From assembly GCF_022179065.1 (NCBI RefSeq), contig NZ_BPQD01000020.1, forward strand, positions 124,001 to 188,000: a stretch of DNA of 64,000 bases. The letters are read 5' to 3'. The notes beneath the pieces are model-generated. The model made no database searches. It was not told the origin of the DNA and saw nothing but the letters and a program-made list of their open reading frames with translations. Positions 52,484 through 61,993 of this stretch are shown here, one piece after another. A program made the translations under genes and the position numbers. Positions within the stretch are counted from its first letter, which is position 1, and each line of letters begins with the position of its first letter. The stretch is from Methylobacterium adhaesivum. GTDB taxonomy: Bacteria > Pseudomonadota > Alphaproteobacteria > Rhizobiales > Beijerinckiaceae.

Positions 52484-54019
52484 TCACGCCGCCACCGGAC
52501 GCTCGGCACGGCCGCGATACGACAGGGCTTCCGCGAGGTGGACGCGCCGCACCGTCGCCTCGCCGTCGAGGTCGGCGAGCGTCCGCGCCACCCGTAGGGT
52601 GCGGTGGAAGCCGCGTGCCGAGAGGCGCATGGATTCGGCGGCGCTTCGGATCAGGGCTGCGCCGTCCGCGTCGGGGGCGGCCACGGCCTCGATCACCGTC
52701 GCCGGGCATGTGGCGTTGGTGGTGCCGGCGGGGAGATCACGGGCGGCGTAGCGCGCCGTCTGCAGGGCCCGCGCGGCGGCGACCCGGGCCGCCGTCTCGG
52801 CCGAGCCCTCCGCGGGCGGCGGCAGGATGAGGTCGGCGGCCGTCACCGCCCCGACCTCGATGCGCAGGTCGATCCGGTCGAGGAGCGGGCCGGAGATGCG
52901 GGCGCCGTACTGGGCGATGCAGCGCTCGTTCGGCCCCTTGCGGCAGGCATAGCCAGGCTCCAGGGCCTGCCCGCAGCGGCACGGGTTCATGGCCGCCACC
53001 AGCTGGAACCGGGCGGGGTACGTGACCCGGTGATTGGCGCGGGCGATCATGATTTCCCCGGTCTCCATGGGCTGGCGCAGAGAATCGAGCACCTGCGGTG
53101 TGAATTCCGGCAGTTCGTCAAGGAACAGCACGCCGCCATGGGCCAGCGACGCCTCGCCCGGGCGGGCGTTGAGCCCGCCCCCCACCAGGGCCGCCATAGA
53201 GGCGGAGTGGTGCGGCTGGCGGAACGGCCGGCGGTTCGACAAAGCGCCGTCCTTCAGGACGCCGGCCACGGACTGGATCATCGAGACTTCGAGGAGTTCG
53301 CGCGGCGAGAGCGGCGGCAGGATCGAGGGCAGCCGCGCGGCCAGCATCGACTTGCCGGCGCCGGGCGGGCCGTTGAAACAGATGTTGTGGGCACCCGCCG
53401 CCGCGATCTCGAGGGCGCGCTTGGCGCCTTCCTGGCCCTTGATGTCGCGCAGATCCGGCAGGGGGCCGCCGGGCGCCGCGATGGCGGGATCCGGCCGTGC
53501 CATCACCTGGGTGCCCTTGAAGTGATTGGCGAGCTGGATCAGCGAGCGGGGCGCCAGCACGTCCATGTCGCCCGCCGCCCAGGCCGCCTCCGGACCGGTG
53601 GCCGCAGGGCAGATGAGGCCGAGGCCGCGGGCGTTGGCCGCCATGGCGGCGGGCAACACGCCGGACACCGCCGTGATGGTTCCGTCGAGGGCGAGTTCGC
53701 CGAGCACGCAGTAGCCCGCGAGGGCATCGGCCGGCAGGGCGCCGATGGCCGCCATCACGGCGAGCGCGATGGGCAGGTCGTAGTGCGAGCCCTCTTTCGG
53801 CAGGTCCGCCGGGGCGAGGTTCACGGTGATGCGTTTTGCCGGCAGCGCGAGCCCCGACGCGATGAGGGCCGAGCGCACCCGCTCGCGCGATTCGCCCACC
53901 GCCTTGTCGGCGAGCCCCACCACCGTGAAGGCGACGAGGCCGGGCGCGATCTGCACTTGCACATCGACGGCCCGCGCCTCGATTCCCTCGAAGGCGACGG
54001 TGGCGACGCGGGTGACCAT
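52484..54019 (-). CDS. comM: YifB/ComM-family Mg-chelatase-like AAA ATPase
   Basis: Hexameric helicase-like ATPase; in other bacteria ComM promotes branch migration during natural transformation. 511 residues: N-terminal Lon-protease-like domain (VQIAPGLVAFTVVGLADKAVG, VNLAPADLPKEGSHYDLP), Walker A GPPGAGKSMLAARLPSILPP, Walker B GVLFLDELPEF, sensor region VAAMNPCRCG followed by further Cys residues (GYACRKGPNERC) suggestive of a zinc site, and C-terminal SARGFHRTLRVARTLADLDG. Stand-alone gene. The role here is inferred from family. Confidence 0.93.
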   Translation of the reverse strand: MVTRVATVAFEGIEARAVDVQVQIAPGLVAFTVVGLADKAVGESRERVRSALIASGLALPAKRITVNLAPADLPKEGSHYDLPIALAVMAAIGALPADALAGYCVLGELALDGTITAVSGVLPAAMAANARGLGLICPAATGPEAAWAAGDMDVLAPRSLIQLANHFKGTQVMARPDPAIAAPGGPLPDLRDIKGQEGAKRALEIAAAGAHNICFNGPPGAGKSMLAARLPSILPPLSPRELLEVSMIQSVAGVLKDGALSNRRPFRQPHHSASMAALVGGGLNARPGEASLAHGGVLFLDELPEFTPQVLDSLRQPMETGEIMIARANHRVTYPARFQLVAAMNPCRCGQALEPGYACRKGPNERCIAQYGARISGPLLDRIDLRIEVGAVTAADLILPPPAEGSAETAARVAAARALQTARYAARDLPAGTTNATCPATVIEAVAAPDADGAALIRSAAESMRLSARGFHRTLRVARTLADLDGEATVRRVHLAEALSYRGRAERPVAA

Positions 54020-54173
54020 GGTTCACTGTCCTGCGGGATCGATCGGCGGACGCAAGCCTAGGCGGCGGCGCGCATCGAGACAACCGGAGCGGGTACGGGA
54101 CTTTCGCGCGATCGGGAACAGAACCGTCCGGTGCGTCGTTCGCACCGCGTCTCATCAAATCCAAGGAAGACGC

Positions 54174-54437
54174 ATGACCTTCAAGACCGCCGGCCTCGCC
54201 GCCCTCGCCCTCGGGATCGCCTTCACCGGATCGGCCTATGCCGACCGTGCGCCCACCCCCGCCGAACTCACGCGCATCGAGGGCGTGCTGAAGGAGGCGG
54301 GCTTTACCAAGTGGAAGAAGATCGAGGTCGAGGACGACGAGATCGAGGTGGATGACGCCATCGACGCCAACGGCAAGCAGTTCGACCTCGAGCTCGATCC
54401 GAAGACCTACGCCATCGTGAAGCGCAAGGCCGAGTAG
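54174..54437 (+). CDS. Small secreted PepSY-like protein
   Basis: 87-residue exported protein. Signal peptide TAGLAALALGIAFTGSAYA is followed by a short alpha/beta domain (ELTRIEGVLKEAGFTKWKK, EIEVDDAIDANGKQFDLEL) typical of PepSY-like domains, which bind or inhibit proteases or metals. AAGGAAG precedes the ATG at good spacing. Monocistronic; a GGGGCGCC/GGCGCCCC hairpin follows. Function unknown. Confidence 0.8.
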   Translation: MTFKTAGLAALALGIAFTGSAYADRAPTPAELTRIEGVLKEAGFTKWKKIEVEDDEIEVDDAIDANGKQFDLELDPKTYAIVKRKAE

Positions 54438-54449
54438 GCTCAATCCCCA

Positions 54450-54469
54450 GGGGCGCCTGCGGGCGCCCC
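54450..54469 (+). terminator. Hairpin after the PepSY-like gene
   Basis: GGGGCGCC-TGCG-GGCGCCCC is a perfect 8-bp GC stem 12 bases after the stop codon. There is no T-tract, so it may be a weak or Rho-assisted terminator. Confidence 0.5.
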
Positions 54470-54486
54470 GATCCACAACCGGCCGC

Positions 54487-54515
54487 TTGCATCCGCCGCC
54501 GGCCCCGGCCATATA
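54487..54515 (+). promoter_or_regulatory. SRP RNA promoter
   Basis: TTGCAT (54487-54492) and CATATA (54510-54515) are separated by exactly 17 bases. The predicted start at about 54522 coincides with the first G of the GGGAGG that opens the SRP RNA stem. Confidence 0.65.
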
Positions 54516-54519
54516 GCGG

Positions 54520-54617
54520 TCGGGAGGTTGGCGAGGGACGTTTCACTCGCCAACCGGGTCAGGTCCGGAAGGAAGCAGCCCTAACGAGACCGAGCGGGTC
54601 TTCGTCCAGCCTCCCAC
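54520..54617 (+). ncRNA. ffs: Bacterial small signal recognition particle RNA (4.5S)
   Basis: RNA scaffold of the signal recognition particle that binds Ffh. The apical hairpin shows the diagnostic conserved sequence GGTCAGGTCCGGAAGGAAG followed by CAGCCCTAAC, including the GGAA tetraloop. The ends close through GGGAGG (54522-54527) and CCTCCC (54610-54615). About 98 bases, the normal length for the small form. Upstream of dnaX-ybaB, a conserved arrangement in alphaproteobacteria. Exact ends are estimated from pairing. Confidence 0.93.
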
Positions 54618-54689
54618 CTTCGATCTCTCGTCAGTAGCCCGCGTGGCGGCACCCTCCGACCAGGGCGGCGCCAACCCACGCAAGGCGGC

Positions 54690-56573
54690 ATGGACGCGAC
54701 CTCCGGCATCCCGAGCGACGCCCCCGGCCTGCCGGGCTTTCCCGAGCCGGCGCCCGCCGCGACGCCCTACCGGGTGCTGGCGCGCAAGTATCGCCCCCAG
54801 AATTTCGACGATCTCATCGGACAGGGCGCCATGGTGCGGACCCTGGCCAACGCGTTCGCCGCCAACCGCATTCCCCAAGCCTGGATGCTGACGGGCGTGC
54901 GCGGCGTCGGCAAGACCACGACGGCGCGTATCCTCGCCCGCGGTCTGAACTACGTCCGCGACGGCCATCCCGATACCGGCCCCACCATCGCCATGCCGGA
55001 ACTCGGCCGGCACTGCCGGGCGATCATGGAATCCCGGCACATGGACGTGCTGGAGATGGACGCCGCCTCGCACACGGGCATCGACGACGTGCGCGGCATC
55101 ATCGATGGCATCCGCTACGCGCCGACGGAGGCCCGCTACAAGGTGTACATCGTCGACGAAGTCCACATGCTCTCCGAGAAGGCGTTCAACGCCTTCTTGA
55201 AGACCCTGGAAGAGCCGCCGCCCCACGCCAAGTTCGTGTTCGCCACCACCGAGATCCGCAAGGTCCCGGTAACGATCCTGTCGCGGTGCCAGCGCTTCGA
55301 CCTGCGCCGCGTCGAGGCGGACACCCTGGTGGCGCACCTCGCCAAGATCTGCGCCGCCGAATCCGTCGAGGCCGATTCCGAGGCACTGGCAGCCATAACC
55401 CGCGCGGCCGAGGGCTCCGTGCGCGACGCCCTCTCGCTCCTGGATCAGGCCATCGCGCACGGCGCGGGCCTTGTGAGCGCGCAGAGCGTGCGCGACATGC
55501 TCGGGCTGGCCGACCGGGGCCGCATCGTCGACCTGTTCGAGGCGGTGATGCGGGGCGACATTCCGGCGAGTTTCGCCGAGGTCCGGGGCCAGTACGAGGC
55601 CGGGGCCGATCCGGCCGTGATCCTGTCGGATCTCGCGAGCTTCACCCACCTCGTCACCCGCCTGAAGCTGGTGCCCGACGAGGCCGCCGCAGACCCGACC
55701 CTGAGCGAGGCCGAGCGCTCGCGAGGTGGCGATTTCGCCCGAAAGCTCTCCGTGCGGGTGCTGTCACGGGCATGGCAGATCCTCTTGAAGGCGATCCCCG
55801 AGGTGCAGACGGCGACGCGGCCCCTCGCCGCCGCCGAGATGGCCCTGGTGCGCCTCGCCTATGCCGCCGACCTGCCGACCCCGGACGAGGCCCTGCGTCA
55901 GGCCAGGGGCGAGGCCCTGGCCGCCCCCCCCCGAACCGGACAGGACGCCCCCTCGGGCGGCGCCGTGATGGCGGCCCAGGGCCGCCCGGCCCTGCCACCG
56001 ATTCCGACCTTCTCGTCGGAGGCGCCGCCGCGCGCGCCCGTCGCCATGGCGGCGGGCGGCGGCGGCAGCCGCCCGGCCCTCAGCATGGTCGCGCAATCGC
56101 CGGCACCCGTCATCGCGCCGATGGCGGCCCCGGAGCCCGAGGGCCCACGCCTCGCCCGCTTTTCCGACGTGGTGGCGTTGGCCGATACCAAGCGCGACAT
56201 CGGGCTGAAGATGGCCCTGGAACGCGAGGTCCATCTCGTGCGCTTCGAGGAAGGCCGCATCGAATTCCGCCTCGCGGAGGGCGGACGCCAGACCCTCGCC
56301 AACGATCTCGCCAAAGCCCTCGATGCCTGGACGGGCCGGCGCTGGATCGTCGCCCTGTCGAAGGAGGCCGGCGAACCGACCCTCGACGCCACGGCGCGGG
56401 CCGCCACGGAGACGCGGCACCAGAACGCCGCCGCCCATCCCCTCGTGCGGGCCGTGATGGCGGGCTTCCCCGGTGCCCAGATCGTCGATGTGCGTGACCG
56501 CGCGCCCGACATCGCCGTGGAAGCCGCGCCGACCGGCGAGGCAGAGACCGAGGAACCGGACGGCGAGGCATAG
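54690..56573 (+). CDS. dnaX: DNA polymerase III subunits gamma/tau
   Basis: Clamp-loader ATPase of the replicative polymerase, 627 residues. Domain I has Walker A TGVRGVGKTTTAR, DEVHMLSEKAFNAFLKTLEEPP and the SRCQRFDLRR sensor-1 block. Domain III runs to about residue 390, then a Pro/Ala linker and the tau C-terminus. The usual four-cysteine zinc module is replaced by a segment ending LGRHCRAIMESRHMD with a single Cys, as I recall for rhizobial DnaX. A run of nine C's at 55924-55932 lies just after domain III and could cause slippage. The start MDATSGIPSD follows the SRP RNA gene by 72 bases. Confidence 0.96.
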   Translation: MDATSGIPSDAPGLPGFPEPAPAATPYRVLARKYRPQNFDDLIGQGAMVRTLANAFAANRIPQAWMLTGVRGVGKTTTARILARGLNYVRDGHPDTGPTIAMPELGRHCRAIMESRHMDVLEMDAASHTGIDDVRGIIDGIRYAPTEARYKVYIVDEVHMLSEKAFNAFLKTLEEPPPHAKFVFATTEIRKVPVTILSRCQRFDLRRVEADTLVAHLAKICAAESVEADSEALAAITRAAEGSVRDALSLLDQAIAHGAGLVSAQSVRDMLGLADRGRIVDLFEAVMRGDIPASFAEVRGQYEAGADPAVILSDLASFTHLVTRLKLVPDEAAADPTLSEAERSRGGDFARKLSVRVLSRAWQILLKAIPEVQTATRPLAAAEMALVRLAYAADLPTPDEALRQARGEALAAPPRTGQDAPSGGAVMAAQGRPALPPIPTFSSEAPPRAPVAMAAGGGGSRPALSMVAQSPAPVIAPMAAPEPEGPRLARFSDVVALADTKRDIGLKMALEREVHLVRFEEGRIEFRLAEGGRQTLANDLAKALDAWTGRRWIVALSKEAGEPTLDATARAATETRHQNAAAHPLVRAVMAGFPGAQIVDVRDRAPDIAVEAAPTGEAETEEPDGEA

Positions 56574-56635
56574 CGTCGGTCCGAAGCCGTCCCCACCTCA
56601 GTCCCGACAGCCAGACACGCGAAGGAATCCCGACG

Positions 56636-56956
56636 ATGCGCGACCTCATGGGCATGATGAAGCAGGCGCAGGCCATGCAGGAGAAGATGGCCGCCCTGCA
56701 GGGCGAACTCGACACCGTCGAGGTGTCGGGCGCGTCCGGCGGCGGCGCCGTGCGGGTGACCATGACGGCCAAGGGCCAGGTGAAGGGCGTGCAGCTCGAC
56801 CCGGCCCTGATGAACCCGGACGAGCGCGAGATTCTCGAAGATCTCATCGTCGCCGCCGTGAACGACGCCCGCGGCAAGGCCGAGGGTGTCGCGGCCGAGC
56901 GCATGGGCGAACTCACCAAGGGCCTGCCGCTGCCGCCCGGCCTCAAGCTGTTCTAG
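56636..56956 (+). CDS. ybaB: YbaB/EbfC family nucleoid-associated protein
   Basis: Dimeric DNA-binding protein of 106 residues. N-terminal coiled helix (MMKQAQAMQEKMAALQGEL), the central VRVTMTAKGQVKGVQLDPAL and C-terminal DLIVAAVNDARGKAEGVAAERM match EbfC. A preceding GAAGGAA gives a good ribosome site. 62 bases after dnaX in the conserved dnaX-ybaB pair. recR, usually the third gene, is displaced beyond pckA. Confidence 0.95.
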   Translation: MRDLMGMMKQAQAMQEKMAALQGELDTVEVSGASGGGAVRVTMTAKGQVKGVQLDPALMNPDEREILEDLIVAAVNDARGKAEGVAAERMGELTKGLPLPPGLKLF

Positions 56957-56962
56957 GGACAA

Positions 56963-56987
56963 GGGAGGCGGCCCCAGGCCGCCTCCC
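56963..56987. terminator. Hairpin between convergent ybaB and pckA
   Basis: GGGAGGCGGCC-CCA-GGCCGCCTCCC is a perfect 11-bp stem with a three-base loop in the 41-base convergent interval. No T-run follows on either strand. Likely a shared transcript-end structure. Confidence 0.6.
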
Positions 56988-56997
56988 GCGAGGACGG

Positions 56998-58617
56998 TCA
57001 GGCCGCGATGGCCTGCGCCGATGGTTCGGCCGCCCGCACCTCGGCATCGACGTGCTCGGCGAAACGCTTGAAGTTCTCTTGGAACATGGCGACGAGGCGC
57101 GTCGCCGTCTCGGCGAAGGCGGCCGTGTTGGTCCAGGTCTCCACGGGCGAGAGCACCTGCGCCTCGACACCCGGCACAGCGACGGGCACCTGAAACCCGA
57201 AATATGGGTCGCGCCGGAACTCGACCTTGGACAGGGACCCGTCCAACGCCGCCGCGAGGAGGCGACGGGTCACGCGGATTGGCATGCGCCGGCCGGTGCC
57301 GACGCCGCCCCCGGTCCAGCCGGTGTTGACGAGCCAGCAATCGACCGCGTGCTGCGCGATGAGATCGCGCAGGAGGTTGCCGTAGACGCTCGGGTGGCGC
57401 GGCATGAACGGCGCGCCGAAGCAGGTCGAGAACGTCGCCTCGGGGGCCGTCAGTCCACGCTCCGTGCCGGCGACCTTGGCGGTGTAGCCGGACAGGAAAT
57501 GATACATCGCCTCCGCGCCCGTGAGCCGGGCGATGGGCGGCATGACGCCAAAGGCGTCGCAGGTGAGCATGACGATGGTCTTCGGGTGCCCGGCGCGCCC
57601 CGTGGTGCTCGCGTTGGCAATGAAGTCGAGGGGATAGGCGCAGCGGGTGTTCTCCGTGCGTGAGGCGTCGTCGAAATCCGGCACCCGCGTCACCGGATCG
57701 ATCACCACGTTCTCCATCACCGTTCCGAAGCGCTCGGTGGTGGCGTAGATTTCCGGCTCGGCGTTGCGCGAAAGGCGGATGGTCTTGGCATAGCAACCGC
57801 CCTCGAAGTTGAAGATCCCGTCCGAGCTCCAGCCGTGCTCGTCGTCGCCGAGCAGCATCCGCGAGGAATCGTTGGAAAGGGTGGTCTTACCTGTGCCCGA
57901 CAAGCCGAAGAACAGGGCCGACGCACCGGCCTCGTCGAGGGCGACGTTGGCCGAGCAATGCATCGGCATCACGCCGACCTCGGGCAGGCGGTAATTCAGG
58001 TAGGTGAAGACCGATTTCTTCATCTCGCCCGCATAGGCGGAGCCGCCGATGAGCACGAGGCGACGGGAGAAATCGAGGGCGATCACCGTCTTCGAGCGAC
58101 AGCCGTGGCGGTGCGGCTGGGCCTCGAAGCTGGGCAGGTCGATGATCGTGAGTTCTGGCACGAAATCGGCGAGGGCTTCGCGCTCGGGCCGGATCAGCAG
58201 GTTGCGGATGAACAGGGAATGCCAGGCGAGTTCGGTAAATACCCGCGCGTTGACCCGGTGGCCCGGATCGGCGCCGCCGTACAGATCCTGGGCGAACAGC
58301 TCGCGTTCCTCGGCGTGGGTGAGGAAATCCTGGTACAGAGTCTCGAATTGCGCGGGCGTGATGGCGCCGTTGTTCTCCCACCAGACCTGATCCTCGGTCT
58401 CGGCATCGCGCACCACGAACTTGTCCTTGGGCGAGCGCCCCGTATGGCTGCCCGTGGTGGCGACGAGGGCGCCGCCCCTGGCGAGTTCGGCCTCGTTGCG
58501 GCGTAAAGACTCCTCGTAGAGCCGGGGTGCCTCGAGGTTCCAATGCACGGCTTTCAGGCGGCGAAAGCCGATGGCCTCGGCGCCGTGGCCCGAATTGAAT
58601 GATCCGACGTTGGTCAT
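56998..58617 (-). CDS. pckA: Phosphoenolpyruvate carboxykinase (ATP)
   Basis: Gluconeogenic decarboxylation of oxaloacetate to PEP with ATP. 539 residues. Blocks are [37 protein letters not shown], the kinase-1a P-loop [27 protein letters not shown], and [15 protein letters not shown]. The ATG of [12 protein letters not shown] has GAGGAGAAACGCCC ahead of it, an excellent ribosome site; residues encoded upstream are shadow. The 343-base region to recR holds an unusually AT-rich patch (58783-58797, CAAAAATAATTTGAT) that probably contains regulatory sites; no gene is visible in it. Confidence 0.97.
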   Translation of the reverse strand: MTNVGSFNSGHGAEAIGFRRLKAVHWNLEAPRLYEESLRRNEAELARGGALVATTGSHTGRSPKDKFVVRDAETEDQVWWENNGAITPAQFETLYQDFLTHAEERELFAQDLYGGADPGHRVNARVFTELAWHSLFIRNLLIRPEREALADFVPELTIIDLPSFEAQPHRHGCRSKTVIALDFSRRLVLIGGSAYAGEMKKSVFTYLNYRLPEVGVMPMHCSANVALDEAGASALFFGLSGTGKTTLSNDSSRMLLGDDEHGWSSDGIFNFEGGCYAKTIRLSRNAEPEIYATTERFGTVMENVVIDPVTRVPDFDDASRTENTRCAYPLDFIANASTTGRAGHPKTIVMLTCDAFGVMPPIARLTGAEAMYHFLSGYTAKVAGTERGLTAPEATFSTCFGAPFMPRHPSVYGNLLRDLIAQHAVDCWLVNTGWTGGGVGTGRRMPIRVTRRLLAAALDGSLSKVEFRRDPYFGFQVPVAVPGVEAQVLSPVETWTNTAAFAETATRLVAMFQENFKRFAEHVDAEVRAAEPSAQAIAA

Positions 58618-58960
58618 GGGCGTTTCTCCTCGGGCCCCTGATCGCTCCGCCGGGCCGGACTCGTTCGCTGGAGCGTCCGCGCGGTCGTTCAGGTCCGCCG
58701 CGCGCAGGTTCGCCGCCCCACGAGTCACTGTTGAAAGCCCGGGTCCTCAAGTCTTGCCGAGAAATCCTGCTTTCGACAACGCCAAAAATAATTTGATGCG
58801 CCGGTATCCTGTCCGACCGTTGCTCATGGGGGCGAAACCGCGCGGGTGCGGACCTATATGGGCATGATCCCACCCCGTCCCCGGGGGTACGCCGCCCGCC
58901 TTCCCTCTATGAACTCCGCCGTGGCTCCGGCCCGGCCGCACGAGCCCAGACGGACCGTCC

Positions 58961-59566
58961 ATGCCCAAAGCCGTCGCCGGTCCCGAGATCGAGCGCCTGA
59001 TCCAGCTTCTCGCCCGCATGCCGGGCCTCGGCCCCCGTTCGGCCCGGCGCGCGGCGCTGCAGCTCATCAAGAAACGCGAGACCCTGCTCGCCCCCCTGGC
59101 CGAGGCCATGCGGGTGGCCACGGAACGCATCATCGTGTGCAGCGCCTGCGGCAACGTCGATACCGCCGAGCCCTGCACCATCTGCCGCGACGAGAGCCGC
59201 GACCCCTCGACCCTCGTGGTCGTGGAGGACGTCTCCGATCTCTGGGCCCTCGAACGCTCGGGCGCGGTGACGGCCCGCTACCACGTGCTCGGCGGCGTGC
59301 TCTCGGCGCTCGACGGCGTGCGGCCCGAGCACCTCAACCTCGACTCTCTCGTGGCGCGGGCGGCCGATCCGGCCATGCGCGAGATCATCCTGGCCCTCAA
59401 CGCCACCGTCGATGGCCAGACGACGGCGCACTACGTCACCGAATCCTTGAAGGACCATGGCCTGAAGGTGACCCGCCTTGCCCACGGCGTTCCGGTGGGC
59501 GGGGAACTCGACTACCTCGACGAGGGCACGCTGACGGCCGCCATCCGCAGCCGCACGCCGTTCTGA
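58961..59566 (+). CDS. recR: Recombination mediator protein RecR
   Basis: Works with RecF and RecO to load RecA on gapped DNA. 201 residues: N-terminal helix-hairpin-helix ([20 protein letters not shown]), the four-cysteine zinc finger ([16 protein letters not shown]), Toprim domain ([30 protein letters not shown]) and the Walker-B-like tail [15 protein letters not shown]. Divergent from pckA, which separates it from the dnaX-ybaB pair it normally follows. Confidence 0.96.
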   Translation: MPKAVAGPEIERLIQLLARMPGLGPRSARRAALQLIKKRETLLAPLAEAMRVATERIIVCSACGNVDTAEPCTICRDESRDPSTLVVVEDVSDLWALERSGAVTARYHVLGGVLSALDGVRPEHLNLDSLVARAADPAMREIILALNATVDGQTTAHYVTESLKDHGLKVTRLAHGVPVGGELDYLDEGTLTAAIRSRTPF

Positions 59567-59664
59567 GCGCGGCGCCCCGGAGCGGTCATTTGACCCCACA
59601 CCGGTGCGACCGTATCTGCTGGGGATCGGGGTGCTGCGCCCCACAACGCCAAGCCCGAATTCCC

Positions 59665-60180
59665 ATGCCCATCCGCCCCCTCGTCATCCTGCCCGATCCG
59701 ATCCTCCGCAAGGTCTCGGAGCCCGTCGGCCCCGTGACGGACGAGATCCGGACCCTCGTCGCCGACATGCTCGAGACGATGTACGACGCCCCCGGCGTCG
59801 GCCTCGCGGCCATTCAGATCGGCGTGGCCAAGCGCGTCGTCACCATCGACACCTCGAAGGACGAGGATGCCCGCCGGCCCCAGGTCTTCCTCGATCCCGA
59901 GATCGTCTGGGGCTCGGAGGAGAAGCGCTGCTACGACGAGGGCTGCCTCTCGATCCCGGAATTCTACGGCGAGGTCGAGCGGCCCGACCGGGTCCGCGTG
60001 CGCTTCCGCGACCTCGACGGGGCGACGCAGGAGATCGAGGCCGACGGGCTGCTGGCCACCTGCATCCAGCACGAGATCGACCACCTCGACGGGGTGCTGT
60101 TCATCGATCACCTGTCGAAGCTCAAGCGCGACCGGGTGCTGAAGAAGTTCACCAAGGCGGCCAAGCGCGACGCCGCCTGA
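59665..60180 (+). CDS. def: Peptide deformylase
   Basis: Removes formyl from the N-terminal Met of nascent proteins. 171 residues with the three metal-site motifs: GVGLAAIQIG, EGCLSIPEFYGEV (Cys ligand) and QHEIDHLDGVLF (HExxH). Start MPIRPLVILPDPILRK is standard. First gene of def-fmt-truA; fmt begins 20 bases downstream. Confidence 0.97.
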   Translation: MPIRPLVILPDPILRKVSEPVGPVTDEIRTLVADMLETMYDAPGVGLAAIQIGVAKRVVTIDTSKDEDARRPQVFLDPEIVWGSEEKRCYDEGCLSIPEFYGEVERPDRVRVRFRDLDGATQEIEADGLLATCIQHEIDHLDGVLFIDHLSKLKRDRVLKKFTKAAKRDAA

Positions 60181-60200
60181 CCCATTCGAGGATCGAACCG

Positions 60201-61133
60201 ATGCGCGTCGTGTTCATGGGCACGCCGGATTTCGCCGTGCCGACGCTGACGCGTCTCCATGCCGACGGCCACGCCATCGTGGCCGTCTACACGCGGGCGC
60301 CGGCCAAGGCCGGGCGCGGCATGGCCCTGAAGCCCTCCCCCGTGCAGGTGGCGGCCGAGGGTCTCGGCGCACCGGTGCTGACGCCCGCGACCCTGAAGAC
60401 GGCGGAGGCCGTCGAGACCTTCCGGGCGCATGCGGCCGACGTCGCGGTGGTGGTCGCCTACGGGATGCTGCTGCCGCAGGCGATCCTCGACCTACCGCGC
60501 CACGGCTGCCTCAACCTGCACGGCTCCCTGCTGCCGCGCTGGCGCGGCGCCGCCCCGATCCAACGCGCCGTGATGGCCGGCGACCCGGAGAGCGGGGTCG
60601 GCGTGATGCGGATGGAAGCCGGCCTCGATACCGGGCCCGTGGCCCTCGAGGCCCGCTTGGCCGTCACACCCGGCATGAGCGCCGGCGCCCTTCACGATGC
60701 TCTGATGCCGCTGGGCGCCGATCTCATGGCGGATGCCCTCGCACGCCTGGAGCGCGGCGACCTCACCTTCGTGCAGCAGCCCCCGGAAGGCGTCGTCTAC
60801 GCCCACAAGATCACCAACGACGAGGCGCGCATCGACTGGACCCGCCCGGCGGCGGAGGTCGCCAACCACATCAACGGCTTGAGCCCCTTTCCCGGCGCCT
60901 TCTTCGAGGCCGATCTCGGCAAGGGCGGCGAGCGCGTGAAGGTGCTGGGCGCCGTCGCGGCCGACGGCGCGGGCGCCCCCGGCACGATCCTCGACGAGGC
61001 CTGCGCGATCGCCTGCGGTACGGGCGCCGTCCGCCTCACGGGGCTTCGCCGGGCCGGCAAGGGCGGCGCCGCCACCGGACCGGACTTCCTCCGCGGGGCG
61101 CGCCTTGCCCCCGGCGCGCGCCTCGGCGCCTGA
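60201..61133 (+). CDS. fmt: Methionyl-tRNA formyltransferase
   Basis: Formylates initiator Met-tRNA using 10-formyl-THF. 310 residues. FMGTPDFAVPTLTRL at the N-terminus, HGSLLPRWRGAAPIQRAVMAGD with the catalytic Asn-His region (LNLHGSLLP), GVGVMRMEAGLDTGPV, and a C-terminal OB-like domain (TNDEARIDWTRPA). Its stop overlaps the truA ATG by one base (TGATG). Functionally paired with def. Confidence 0.97.
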   Translation: MRVVFMGTPDFAVPTLTRLHADGHAIVAVYTRAPAKAGRGMALKPSPVQVAAEGLGAPVLTPATLKTAEAVETFRAHAADVAVVVAYGMLLPQAILDLPRHGCLNLHGSLLPRWRGAAPIQRAVMAGDPESGVGVMRMEAGLDTGPVALEARLAVTPGMSAGALHDALMPLGADLMADALARLERGDLTFVQQPPEGVVYAHKITNDEARIDWTRPAAEVANHINGLSPFPGAFFEADLGKGGERVKVLGAVAADGAGAPGTILDEACAIACGTGAVRLTGLRRAGKGGAATGPDFLRGARLAPGARLGA

Positions 61134-61903
61134 TGCCGCGCTACAAGCTCGTCGTCGAGTACGACGGAACGCCGTTCTGCGGCTGGCAGCGCCAGACCGC
61201 GCAGCCCTCCGTACAGGGCGCCATCGAGGCGGCGGTGACGCGGTTCTCCGGCGAGACCGCCGGCCTCACCTGCGCCGGCCGCACCGATACGGGCGTGCAC
61301 GCCACGCACCAGGTCGCGCATCTCGATCTCGAAAAGGCGTGGCGGACGGACGTGGTGCGCGATGCCCTCAACGCGCACCTGCGCCCGCAACCCGTCTCCA
61401 TCCTGTCGGCCGAGATCGTCGCCCCCACCTTCAACGCCCGCCATTCGGCGATCCGCCGGCATTACCGCTACCGCATCCTCAACCGGCGCAGCCCGGCGGC
61501 CCTCGACCGGGGCCGGGTCTGGCAGGTGCCATGGCCCCTCGACGTCGCCCTGATGCAGGCCGCCGCCCGCCCGCTCCTCGGCTGCCACGACTTCACCGCC
61601 TTCCGGGCCGCCGAGTGTCAGGCCCAGAGCCCGATCCGCACCCTCGAACAGCTCGACGTCGCCGTGAGTCTCATGGGCTTCAACGACGAGATCGTGGTGG
61701 CGGCCTCTGCCCGCTCGTTCCTTCACCATCAGGTCCGGGGCCTCGTCGGCACCCTGGTGCTCGCGGGCTCGGGGCGGCTCACGGCGGACGACGTCGCCGA
61801 CATCCTCGCGAGCCGCGATCGCAGCCGCTGCGGGCCCCTGGCCCCGTCCAGCGGGCTGACGCTGGTGGGGGTGGATTACGCAGGACCTCACGAAATCTCA
61901 TAG
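61133..61903 (+). CDS. truA: tRNA pseudouridine(38-40) synthase TruA
   Basis: Makes pseudouridine at positions 38-40 of tRNA anticodon arms. 256 residues. Catalytic Asp is in CAGRTDTGVHATHQVAH. VEYDGTPFCGWQRQ opens the protein. FNARHSAIRRHYRYRI, DFTAFRAAECQAQSP and SFLHHQVRGLVGTLV are the other family blocks. Overlaps fmt by one base, so translation is coupled. Confidence 0.97.
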   Translation: MPRYKLVVEYDGTPFCGWQRQTAQPSVQGAIEAAVTRFSGETAGLTCAGRTDTGVHATHQVAHLDLEKAWRTDVVRDALNAHLRPQPVSILSAEIVAPTFNARHSAIRRHYRYRILNRRSPAALDRGRVWQVPWPLDVALMQAAARPLLGCHDFTAFRAAECQAQSPIRTLEQLDVAVSLMGFNDEIVVAASARSFLHHQVRGLVGTLVLAGSGRLTADDVADILASRDRSRCGPLAPSSGLTLVGVDYAGPHEIS

Positions 61904-61918
61904 CAAATTAACTTCAAG

Positions 61919-61946
61919 TTGATTTATGCGCGGAAATATCCATGAT
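61919..61946 (+). promoter_or_regulatory. Possible promoter of the downstream membrane protein gene
   Basis: TTGATT (61919-61924) and CATGAT (61941-61946), 16 bases apart, lie in an AT-rich gap between truA and the next gene. Match is moderate only. Confidence 0.3.
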
Positions 61947-61993
61947 TCTGCAACTTCGGCGATGAACGCGTCGAAGAACGCAGGATTGTCCCC

